Assembly (NCBI GenBank): GCA_017854535.1 | Contig: JAFMHL010000006.1 | Location: forward strand, 40,649 to 104,648 | Length of the DNA stretch: 64,000 bases | Reading direction: 5' to 3' | From: Nitratireductor sp. | GTDB taxonomy: Bacteria; Pseudomonadota; Alphaproteobacteria; Rhizobiales; Rhizobiaceae | In this document: positions 32,072 to 40,679 of the stretch, one piece after another | Position numbering within the stretch: the stretch's first letter is position 1 | Layout of the letters: each line of letters opens with the position of its first letter | The notes under the pieces: generated by a model | What the model saw: only the letters and a program-made list of their open reading frames with translations | The model's database searches: none | What the model was told of the DNA's origin: nothing | Position numbers and translations under genes: made by a program

Positions 32072-33001
32072 TTATTGATTGTAGCCACGTCCAGCGGGCG
32101 AGCGAGTGAGGGACTGTTTTTTCCGCCCTTCACGCCAAACGGTGTAAATCGATGCGGCAACAATGATACCTGCGCCAATCCAGGTGGAAATTCCGGGTAA
32201 AGTTGAAAATACCAGATACCCCAAAATCGTCGCATAGAGCAGGCGTACATAATCCAGCGATGCCAGAACGGATGCCTCTCCCCATTTATAGGCATAAATG
32301 TTAGCCATCTGCGCTAAATAGGACATGACTCCCATCAACACCAGAAGTCCCCATTCCAGTGGTGTTGGCCATTGCCAAAACCAGACCGCAGGAATGAACA
32401 CGGCAATACCGACGCCAATCGCCTGCCATGAAAGTATGGTTGTTGGGCTATCGGTTTTCGACATATGTCGGATGATGACCATCACTAGTCCCGCGCAAGC
32501 AGCTCCCGTAACGGCCATAATACCATAAACAGAAAATGCCTCTGTTCCGGGGTTGAGCATGATCAAAACACCGAGAAAACCAACAGCAACCGCACTCCAA
32601 CGGCGTAATCCAACGGTTTCCTTTAAGATGATCACAGCAAATATGGTCACGAAGAAACTCTTGGCGAAGCCAAGGGCAGTGGCTTCTGCCAGAGGCAAAT
32701 GAATCACGGCGGTAAACCCAAACATCATCGCGCCAAGTGCAAGACAAATCCTGATGAGTTGCAAGCCCGGTTGCCGCGTTTTTAAAACCCCGGGAAACCC
32801 TTTAATAACAACTGGGGCTACGATCATCGACATGATGATTTGGCGAACAAATAGGATTTGGGTGACATGTAGATGCGCACCAAGCACTTTGATAATCACA
32901 ACCATCAACGAGAATAGTGCTGCTGCAACCATCAGAATCAAAGCGCCTTTGACATTGTCCGCAAGACCATCAAAGCGCAGTTTTGTTGAATTATAGGACA
33001 T
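32072..33001 (-). CDS. DMT (EamA) family transporter
   Basis: About ten TM segments with two EamA-like halves. Confidence 0.88.
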   Translation of the reverse strand: MSYNSTKLRFDGLADNVKGALILMVAAALFSLMVVIIKVLGAHLHVTQILFVRQIIMSMIVAPVVIKGFPGVLKTRQPGLQLIRICLALGAMMFGFTAVIHLPLAEATALGFAKSFFVTIFAVIILKETVGLRRWSAVAVGFLGVLIMLNPGTEAFSVYGIMAVTGAACAGLVMVIIRHMSKTDSPTTILSWQAIGVGIAVFIPAVWFWQWPTPLEWGLLVLMGVMSYLAQMANIYAYKWGEASVLASLDYVRLLYATILGYLVFSTLPGISTWIGAGIIVAASIYTVWREGRKKQSLTRSPAGRGYNQ

Positions 33002-33135
33002 GCAAATCGCCAAATTGAGACTTCACCATGGCAGAGCAAGGCTTGGCGTGCAATCAGTTCAAAGCAATAATTTGTTTTCCAAGATTGAAGCATCTGCCAA
33101 GCATGTTATATGGCTAAGGGTAATTGGAGAATAAG

Positions 33136-35460
33136 ATGAACGAGATTGTGCAAGCAAAATTTGGCCAAACGAAATTTGGAATGGGCGCATCTGTTTTGCG
33201 CAAAGAGGATGATGCATTCGCCACAGGCAAGGGCTGCTACACGGATGATGTAACCGCCGAGGGCCTGCTTCATGGTTATGTGTTACGTTCGCCATATGCC
33301 CATGCAACGTTCAAGATAAACGATATTGCCGGGGCGCAAGAAGTTGAGGGAGTTCATCTCGTTCTGACTGGCGCAGACTTGGCTCATCTCAATCCGCTTG
33401 AAAATTCGACACGAATCAAAAACCGTGATGGTTCAAAAATAGTCAACCAAAACATTCCTGTCTTGTGCACTGATATCGTGCGCCATGTAGGCGATGCCGT
33501 GGTGTTTATTGTGGCAGACAGCGTGGCGATTGCCAAAGATGCCAGCGAACTCATCGACATCGACTATGATGCGCTACCTGTTACCGTTGATACGGAAGCA
33601 ACACTTGATAAAGATGCTGCTCTTGTTTATCCGGATACTGGTTCCAATCTCGCTTTTACAAGCTTTCTTGGTGACGAAGAAAAGACCGGTGAGGCGTTTG
33701 CCAAGGCTGCTCATGTCACCAAAATGAAGATCATCAATAATAGATTGATCTGTAATTATATGGAAACACGTTCCTGCCTGTCTGAATGGAATGCGGACGA
33801 CGGATATAAAGTTACGGTTTGCTCTCAGGGCGCCCATGGTATTCGTAGCCACCTTGCAAAAATTACGGGAGAAGACCCTGAACGCATTCGTGTTGTAACC
33901 CCTGATGTGGGCGGCGGTTTTGGGACAAAAGTGTTTCCTTATCGCGAATATCCGCTGACCATGGAAGCTTCAAAAAGACTGTCCCGTCCCGTCAAATGGA
34001 CATCGGAAAGGTCTGAGCATTTTGTTGCCGATGCCCATGGGCGGGATAACGTCGCCTATGCCAAAATGGCAATGGATAAAGACGGAAAATTCCTTGCTAT
34101 AGATATTGATCTCATTGCCGCTATGGGTGCGTATCTTCACTGTTATGGTCCTTATATTCCTTGGCTTGGCATGACCATGACAACAGGCATATATGATATA
34201 CCAACAATGGCGATTACCTGTCGCGGGACGTATACCAATACAACGCCACTAGATGCCTATCGGGGCGCGGGTCGCCCGGAAGCAGCCTATCTGATAGAGC
34301 GTCTTGTTGATCAATGCGCAATAGAGATGGGGATCAGCCGCGAAGAAATTCGTTCGCGTAATTTCATCCCAACTGAGATGTTGCCTTACACAACGCCCGG
34401 CGGTCGTATGTACGACACAGGCGAATTTGAAGCCCATATGCGTTTGTGTATGGAGCGCGCGGGTTGGTCCGATTTTGACAAGCGCAATGAAGAAGCAAAA
34501 GCGCGAGGGAAAATTCGTGGCATAGGCATGGCAACGTACATCGAGGCCTGCGCGTTTGCAGGATCAGAGCCTGCATTTGCGACCTTGGAAGATGATGGAA
34601 CCATTCTAATTCGCATTGGCACCCAGTCAAACGGACAGGGCCACGCAACAGCCTATTCTCAATTAGCTGCAGAAAAATTCGGCGTTAGCATTGATAAAAT
34701 CCGTGTTCATCAGGGCGACACGAAAGTGTTGGCAAATGGTGGTGGAACAGGCGGATCGCGATCTGTTCCATTGGGCGGTGTTTCAGTAGTTTATGCTTCT
34801 GAAAATCTCGCAGAAAAAATGAAAGCCGTTGCAGCCAAAGAACTTGAGGCATCCGCAGGCGATATCGAATTGGCCGATGGACAAGCCCGTATTGTGGGTA
34901 CAGACAGAGCGATGTCTTTTGCAGCTATAGCGTCAGCTGCGAGCGAAGCTGAACGCAATGCGGAAGGCGAATACAAACAGGCGGAAGCAACCTATCCAAA
35001 TGGAACGCATATCTGCGAAGTTGAAATTGATCCTGATACAGGCGTCACCAAAGTAATTGCCTATACCATTGTCGATGATTTTGGCGTGACTGTGAACCCT
35101 ATTCTGCTTGCTGGCCAAATTCATGGCGGTGTCGTGCAGGGTATTGGCCAATGCCTTAACGAGCGTGTTCACTATGATGAAGAAGGGCAATTGCTCACGG
35201 CCACTTTTATGGATTATTCCATGCCACGCGCTGCTGAAATTCCCAACTTTCATTTTGAAACCCGCAATGTTCCTTCCACCACCAATGCCATGGGTATGAA
35301 AGGTGCCGGGGAAGCAGGGACTATTGGCGCTTGTCCAGCGGTCATGAATGCTGTCTGTCATGCTTTGCGCAGCGAATATGGCATCGAGAATGTTGACAGC
35401 CCTGCATTACCGCAAACTGTTTGGCATTTGATTGAAACTGCCAAATCGACCAATAAGTGA
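33136..35460 (+). CDS. Xanthine dehydrogenase/CoxL-family molybdopterin-binding subunit (form II-like)
   Basis: DVGGGFGTKVFPYREYPL, DAYRGAGRPEAAYLIERL, GMKGAGEAGTIGACPAVMNA; ATG 33136 follows GGAGAATAAG. Confidence 0.9.
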   Translation: MNEIVQAKFGQTKFGMGASVLRKEDDAFATGKGCYTDDVTAEGLLHGYVLRSPYAHATFKINDIAGAQEVEGVHLVLTGADLAHLNPLENSTRIKNRDGSKIVNQNIPVLCTDIVRHVGDAVVFIVADSVAIAKDASELIDIDYDALPVTVDTEATLDKDAALVYPDTGSNLAFTSFLGDEEKTGEAFAKAAHVTKMKIINNRLICNYMETRSCLSEWNADDGYKVTVCSQGAHGIRSHLAKITGEDPERIRVVTPDVGGGFGTKVFPYREYPLTMEASKRLSRPVKWTSERSEHFVADAHGRDNVAYAKMAMDKDGKFLAIDIDLIAAMGAYLHCYGPYIPWLGMTMTTGIYDIPTMAITCRGTYTNTTPLDAYRGAGRPEAAYLIERLVDQCAIEMGISREEIRSRNFIPTEMLPYTTPGGRMYDTGEFEAHMRLCMERAGWSDFDKRNEEAKARGKIRGIGMATYIEACAFAGSEPAFATLEDDGTILIRIGTQSNGQGHATAYSQLAAEKFGVSIDKIRVHQGDTKVLANGGGTGGSRSVPLGGVSVVYASENLAEKMKAVAAKELEASAGDIELADGQARIVGTDRAMSFAAIASAASEAERNAEGEYKQAEATYPNGTHICEVEIDPDTGVTKVIAYTIVDDFGVTVNPILLAGQIHGGVVQGIGQCLNERVHYDEEGQLLTATFMDYSMPRAAEIPNFHFETRNVPSTTNAMGMKGAGEAGTIGACPAVMNAVCHALRSEYGIENVDSPALPQTVWHLIETAKSTNK

Positions 35461-35469
35461 TCACACAAA

Positions 35470-36060
35470 ATGTTGTTGTTTCTTAGTTCAGTTTTCTTGC
35501 TGATCATAACCCCGGGGCCAGGCGTATTATCAACGGCAGGCATTGGTTCAGGCTTCGGCTTTCGCGCTGGCCTTGCCTATGTTTCAGGCCTTTGGCTTGG
35601 TAACAATTTGGTAGCGCTGGCTGTCGTTAGCGGACTGGCTGCAATCCTGTTTTCAATTCCTTGGCTGCGCACAGTCTTGCTTCTAGCCTCCTCTGCGTAT
35701 CTTCTGTATATGGCCGCAAAAATTGCGTTCTCTGGGTCAAAAATTGCGTTCATCCGCTCTGATGTTCCACCCGGTTTCATGGGTGGGTTAATGCTTCAAG
35801 GGATAAACCCAAAAGCCTATGTGGTTCACACGACGCTCTTTAGCGGGTTTGCATTCATGCCTGAAAACCTGACCGCCGAGATACTGATCAAGTTTGTGAT
35901 CATGAACATAGTTTGGATACCTATCCATTTAGCCTGGCTATGGGCGGGCGTTGCCTTGAATCGATTGGATTTACCAGCTGGGAAACAACGCCTGATCAAT
36001 TATTTCATGGCTTTCGCAATGCTTGCCGTGGTTGCTATCGCGCTTTGGTTCCGCCCGTAG
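35470..36060 (+). CDS. LysE family translocator
   Basis: TPGPGVLSTAGIGSGFGFRAGLAYVSGLWLG. Confidence 0.88.
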   Translation: MLLFLSSVFLLIITPGPGVLSTAGIGSGFGFRAGLAYVSGLWLGNNLVALAVVSGLAAILFSIPWLRTVLLLASSAYLLYMAAKIAFSGSKIAFIRSDVPPGFMGGLMLQGINPKAYVVHTTLFSGFAFMPENLTAEILIKFVIMNIVWIPIHLAWLWAGVALNRLDLPAGKQRLINYFMAFAMLAVVAIALWFRP

Positions 36061-36148
36061 AGTTTGCATGCGCTCAATAGAGTCCAGACTCTAGAATTCC
36101 CACTTGATAACTTGAAACTGCGGCCACAAACCGTTATGGGAACACCAT

Positions 36149-36243
36149 CTCATGGAGGTGCCTGTCAAAACAGGCTGAGAGGCGGATTGTAAGATCCCTA
36201 ACTCCTTGAACCTGATCCGGGTCATGCCGGCGTAGGGAATGAG
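36149..36243 (+). promoter_or_regulatory. TPP (THI-box) riboswitch
   Basis: Core elements GGTGCC...GGCTGAGAGG and CCTTGAACCTGATCCGGGTCATGCCGGCGTAGGGA, closed by a P1-like CTCAT/ATGAG pairing; directly upstream of thiM. Confidence 0.95.
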
Positions 36244-36303
36244 CGTTGAACTTCCTGTAAAACGCTAATTTTCTGCCAGCATGCTATGAGTGGTAGTTGT
36301 AAA

Positions 36304-37062
36304 ATGGCGTTAGAAACACAGTTAAAAGCTGACCTATTGAAATCTGCTCTGGCATCGATCGACGCCTTGAGAGCAGAGGGTGCTATCGTTCATTGTATTA
36401 CCAATACTGTTGCCCAAAACTTCACAGCAAATGTTCTGCTAGCTTGCGGCGCAACACCGTCCATGACCGTTGCGCCCGAAGAGGTCGCTAGCTTTTCAGC
36501 GCGCGCAGACGCGGTGCTGATCAATCTTGGCACCTTGGATGAAGCGCGTAATGAAGCAATCAACCTTTCAATTGATGTTTGCACGAAGTCTGAAAAGCCA
36601 TTCGTTCTTGATCCCGTCATGTGCCATGTTTCACCATCCCGACTGGCTGTGGCAATGGAGGTTTTAGGGCGCGGTCCTGCAATCATTCGTGCAAATACAC
36701 AGGAAGCTGATGCACTAAGATCGCATAAGAATAGCGACATCCTGCCCAAAACCACTTTTGCCCTAACGGGATCGGTAGACATTGTTAGGTCAGTTGGGCA
36801 TGAGATAAAAATCGAAAATGGTACACATCTTTTAAGCAAGGTGACCGCAATAGGTTGCGCTCAAGGCGGGCTAATGGCTGCGCTGTTGCCAAAATCAAAT
36901 TCACCAATGATTGCTGCCATTGCATCCCTCATTTGGGTAGGGGTTGCGGGCGAAAATGCTAGCGCGCTTTCTAATGGTCCTGGCAGTTTTCAGGCACAAT
37001 TTGTCGATCAGCTTTACAGCGTCGAAACAGCGGAACTGAAACACAAAGCGAGAATATCATGA
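36304..37062 (+). CDS. thiM: Hydroxyethylthiazole kinase
   Basis: HCITNTVAQNFTANVLLACGATPSM, FVLDPV; downstream of the TPP riboswitch. ORF start 36286 also possible. Confidence 0.93.
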   Translation: MALETQLKADLLKSALASIDALRAEGAIVHCITNTVAQNFTANVLLACGATPSMTVAPEEVASFSARADAVLINLGTLDEARNEAINLSIDVCTKSEKPFVLDPVMCHVSPSRLAVAMEVLGRGPAIIRANTQEADALRSHKNSDILPKTTFALTGSVDIVRSVGHEIKIENGTHLLSKVTAIGCAQGGLMAALLPKSNSPMIAAIASLIWVGVAGENASALSNGPGSFQAQFVDQLYSVETAELKHKARIS

Positions 37063-37724
37063 ACCCTGTCGATATCTGTCTATATGGGATATTAGATCCT
37101 GAGCATTGCAACGGCCGAGACCTGGCAGAGCTAGCAATTATAGCCGCAGAAAATGGCGTGACGATTTTGCAGTATCGCGACAAGATCAATGATACGCGCC
37201 ATCAGATCGGTGCAGTCAATGAAATCATCGAGGCAATCAGCCACACAGACGTTCCATTGATCGTCAATGACCGCGTCGATATCACTCTGGCATCAGGCGC
37301 AGCAGGGGTGCACCTTGGTCAGCAAGATATGATGGTCGAAGATGCCCGTGCTATTTTAGGTCCAAAAGCAGTGATTGGCCTTTCGATCAAGACACTGGAT
37401 GACGCTCATTCCGCGCCCGTCGATTTGTTGGACTATGCATTCATAGGCGGTGTGCATGATACGGTTTCTAAGGTGAACCCGGCTGCACTTGGAATTTCCG
37501 GTTGGTTAGAGCGCGCTGCAATTTTGCGCGAAATGAAACCCGATTTGCCTTTGGGCGCAATTGCCGGGTTCACAGTTGAAAACACGGGAGATATGATCGA
37601 AGCAGGCGCACAGGGCATTGCCGTGATTTCGGCTCTATTCAAAGCAGAAAATGTAGGGGTGAGAATTGCTGAATTTCGACAAGCAATTGAGTCAGCAAGA
37701 GCAAAAACGAGTGTAACAGTATGA
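37059..37724 (+). CDS. thiE: Thiamine phosphate synthase
   Basis: LQYRDK, LIVNDRVDITLASGAAGVHLGQQD, overlapping thiM. Confidence 0.93.
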   Translation: MNPVDICLYGILDPEHCNGRDLAELAIIAAENGVTILQYRDKINDTRHQIGAVNEIIEAISHTDVPLIVNDRVDITLASGAAGVHLGQQDMMVEDARAILGPKAVIGLSIKTLDDAHSAPVDLLDYAFIGGVHDTVSKVNPAALGISGWLERAAILREMKPDLPLGAIAGFTVENTGDMIEAGAQGIAVISALFKAENVGVRIAEFRQAIESARAKTSVTV

Positions 37725-38545
37725 GCAATATTCCGATCGTATTGACAATTGCAGGATCAGACTCTGGCGGCGGCGCGGGTATTCAGGCCGATCTTAAAAG
37801 CTTTGCCGCTAACCGCACTTATGGCGCGTCTGTCATCACCGCACTAACAGCTCAAAATACCAAAGGGGTCACAGCGATTCATGATGTGCCGTCTGATTTC
37901 ATAACAGCACAGCTGGATGCGCTATTTTCCGACCTTGATGTTCGTTCAGTTAAAGTTGGCATGCTGGCAACCAAGGATACCATCGTCACAGTTGCCGCTG
38001 GTTTGCGAAAATGGAACGCGAAAAACATCGTTGTTGATCCTGTGATGGTCACCACTAGCGGTGATCCGTTGATTGCAGATGATGCGGTTGCAACATTGAA
38101 AGCCGAGCTTTTTCCGCTGGCTAAATTGGTAACGCCAAATCTGCATGAAGCCGCTAGGCTTACCCATGGAAAACTTGCTGCGAACCGAAACGAGTTGCGA
38201 GGGCAGGCTCGAGGCATTTTGTCAAATGGTCCGCAAGCTGTTTTGGTAAAAGGCGGACATGCCACCATCGAGGGCGATCAATCCCAAAGCAGTGATTTGC
38301 TGTTGACCAAAACCAGCGACGAATGGTTCGATGCTGATCGCATCAACACCCAAAATACCCATGGTACAGGCTGTTCTCTATCATCGGCAATTGTTGCCAA
38401 TCTGGCAAAAGGGATGGAGCTGAATGAAGCAGTCGCGGCTGCAAAAATTTGGCTAACTGAGGCCATCCGTACTGCCGATGAATTGAAAATCGGCGAAGGC
38501 CATGGTCCAATTCATCATTTTCATAATCTTTATAAAAAGTCTTGA
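37721..38545 (+). CDS. thiD: Hydroxymethylpyrimidine/phosphomethylpyrimidine kinase
   Basis: TIAGSDSGGGAGIQADLKSF, VDPVMVTTSGDPL, NTHGTGCSLSSAI. Confidence 0.95.
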   Translation: MSNIPIVLTIAGSDSGGGAGIQADLKSFAANRTYGASVITALTAQNTKGVTAIHDVPSDFITAQLDALFSDLDVRSVKVGMLATKDTIVTVAAGLRKWNAKNIVVDPVMVTTSGDPLIADDAVATLKAELFPLAKLVTPNLHEAARLTHGKLAANRNELRGQARGILSNGPQAVLVKGGHATIEGDQSQSSDLLLTKTSDEWFDADRINTQNTHGTGCSLSSAIVANLAKGMELNEAVAAAKIWLTEAIRTADELKIGEGHGPIHHFHNLYKKS

Positions 38546-38588
38546 GGCACATGCCTCGCAGTCAGAACTCGCGTGATCGGAAGCCGTC

Positions 38589-39662
38589 ATGAAACTCAGT
38601 CGCAGACAATCCTTCAAGGCCCTTGCTGCAGGTAGCGTAGCCGCCGCTCTGGCTGCTCCTGCTATTGCACAAGAGAATATTGAGTGGAAAATGGTGACCT
38701 CTTGGCCAAAGAACTTGCCGGGTCCAGGGGTCACCGCGGAATTGCTGGCTGAAACGATTACCAAGCTCTCTGGAGGCAGGTTGAGCGTTCGTGTTTTCGC
38801 AGCTGGCGAATTGGTCCCTCCGCTGGAGGTGTTTTCGGCAGTATCTAATGGAACAGCAGAAATGGCACATACAGCACCGCTCTTTTGGGCAGGAAAATTC
38901 CCTGCAGCGCCGATTTTTACTGCTGCCCCTTTTGGCTTGGTGCCGCTTGAGCATTTGACATGGATTAAAAAAGGTGGCGGGCAAGCACTTTGGGATGAGA
39001 TGTATGCGCCAGCCGGCATTAAACCATTTATGGCTGGAAACACCGGTTATCAAATGGGTGGCTGGTATAAGAACGAGATCAAATCCGTCGAAGATTTCAA
39101 GGGGCTAAAAATCCGCATGCCAGGTTTAGGCGGCCTTGTTGTTCAAAAATTGGGCGCGGTGCCTGTTGGCCTTGCGCCAGGTGAAATTTTCACCAGTCTT
39201 CAAACGGGTGTAATTGATGCCACTGAATTCCTAGGCCCCTTTAGCGATAGTGCGATGGGATTTCAAAAAATCGCCAAGAACTACTACTTCCCGGGCTTTC
39301 ATGAACCAAACGGATCCGGCGAAGCCTTGGTATCCATTTCAGCCTTGGAATCGCTACCCGTTGATCTGCGTGAAATCGTCGAAAAAGCCTGTGAATGGGT
39401 CAACATGGTTTCATTAGCAGATGCTGAATGGGAAAACGCGGCAGCACTTGAAAGACTGCAGGCAAATGACGGTGTAAACCTGAGGCAATTTCCAGATGAT
39501 GTGATTGCTGCCGCGAAAATTGCAACGGCTGAAGTCATGGCAGAATTATCAGCCAAAGATGATCTGACCGCGCGCGTTGTTGCCAGTTACAGCGGCGCTT
39601 CTAAACATCTTGGAAAATGGTCAGATGTATCGGTGAAAGCGTTTCTTCAAGCACGGGGATAA
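38589..39662 (+). CDS. TRAP transporter substrate-binding protein (DctP/TAXI type)
   Basis: Tat-like signal SRRQSFKALAAG...AIAQ; DctP-like body (GLKIRMPGLGG, GVIDATEFLGPFSD). Confidence 0.88.
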   Translation: MKLSRRQSFKALAAGSVAAALAAPAIAQENIEWKMVTSWPKNLPGPGVTAELLAETITKLSGGRLSVRVFAAGELVPPLEVFSAVSNGTAEMAHTAPLFWAGKFPAAPIFTAAPFGLVPLEHLTWIKKGGGQALWDEMYAPAGIKPFMAGNTGYQMGGWYKNEIKSVEDFKGLKIRMPGLGGLVVQKLGAVPVGLAPGEIFTSLQTGVIDATEFLGPFSDSAMGFQKIAKNYYFPGFHEPNGSGEALVSISALESLPVDLREIVEKACEWVNMVSLADAEWENAAALERLQANDGVNLRQFPDDVIAAAKIATAEVMAELSAKDDLTARVVASYSGASKHLGKWSDVSVKAFLQARG

Positions 39663-39684
39663 TAGCTGGAAATTGGTTTGGTCT

Positions 39685-40524
39685 TTACTCAGCCAGTTTA
39701 CTTTTCAACATCCGCAAATCCTGCCAAGCCAATTTCTTTTGGACCGGATATTGCAGCAGGAAGGAAGGCGCAAGGCTGGCAATCGTCCCGAACTTGTGCC
39801 CTCCAATCTCGCTTTCTTTCCATTGGCCCCGCAGGGTCAAAACCTGCCCTTGAGCGTCAAACAACAAACGCGCTGGCGAATTACCAAGACAAAGAACAAA
39901 TTCAGGCTTTGCCAATTCAATGTGGCGCTCCAAAAACGGACGGCAAATTTCAAGTTCCGGTAAAGTTGGACTGCGGCTGCCCGGCGGATGCCAGGGAATA
40001 CTGGCAACCTGATAAACGCTATCAACTGTCAGCCCGATAGCCGCTAGCATCTTTTCCAGCAAGATGCCTGATTGCCCTGCAAATGGAATACCCATCCCGT
40101 CTTCATCGCGCCCTGGATGCTCATCAATGATCATCAGCTTTGATGTCGGGTCACCATTGGCAAAGACGGAATATTTTGCATTCATTCTCAAATTACAGCC
40201 TTCGAATTGCTCGACCGCAATTTTCAAAGCTTCCAAACTGTCAGCTTTTTCAGCTGCAGCCCGCGCCGCTGCAACCACAGTCTCATCCGGTAGAGTTGCA
40301 GTAGGCTTGGCAGGCGTCTTCTTGAAATTCGACTGTTTGAGCGCTGCAACCCGTTCTTCAAGACTGCCTTTACCTGATTGCCTGGCAGGCTGGCTTTTCG
40401 TCTCTCGCACTTGTTTTTGTGCTTCAGCGCTTTCTGCGAACCGATCAACAGGATGCTCCGTCAACGGGACATCATCGCCCATTTCGCCAAGCCATTCCAA
40501 AATATTGAGTGGGTGTTCATTCAT
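39685..40524 (-). CDS. Uracil-DNA glycosylase superfamily protein, divergent
   Basis: Family-4-like layout (FEGCNLRMNAKYSVFANGDPTSKLMIIDEHPGRDEDGMGIPFAGQSGILLEKML...), with altered motifs. Internal Met at 40524. Confidence 0.82.
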   Translation of the reverse strand: MNEHPLNILEWLGEMGDDVPLTEHPVDRFAESAEAQKQVRETKSQPARQSGKGSLEERVAALKQSNFKKTPAKPTATLPDETVVAAARAAAEKADSLEALKIAVEQFEGCNLRMNAKYSVFANGDPTSKLMIIDEHPGRDEDGMGIPFAGQSGILLEKMLAAIGLTVDSVYQVASIPWHPPGSRSPTLPELEICRPFLERHIELAKPEFVLCLGNSPARLLFDAQGQVLTLRGQWKESEIGGHKFGTIASLAPSFLLQYPVQKKLAWQDLRMLKSKLAE

Positions 40525-40679
40525 TCCTGCTTTGTAGCGCCGCCTGCAAAGCAATCCGAGTCATTTTTTTATCAATTTGAGCAAAACATCGCATTTAGAT
40601 GTGATTTCTTTCGGTTCCAAGACTTTCAGGAAGTCTGGCTTTGGGATAAGAAACAGATAACAAATTTGAGGAGCACGAA

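Noticed and set aside
38453-39043. 196-aa minus-strand ORF over thiD/TRAP region
   Set aside because: Antisense to the TRAP binding protein with no recognisable domain; shadow ORF.
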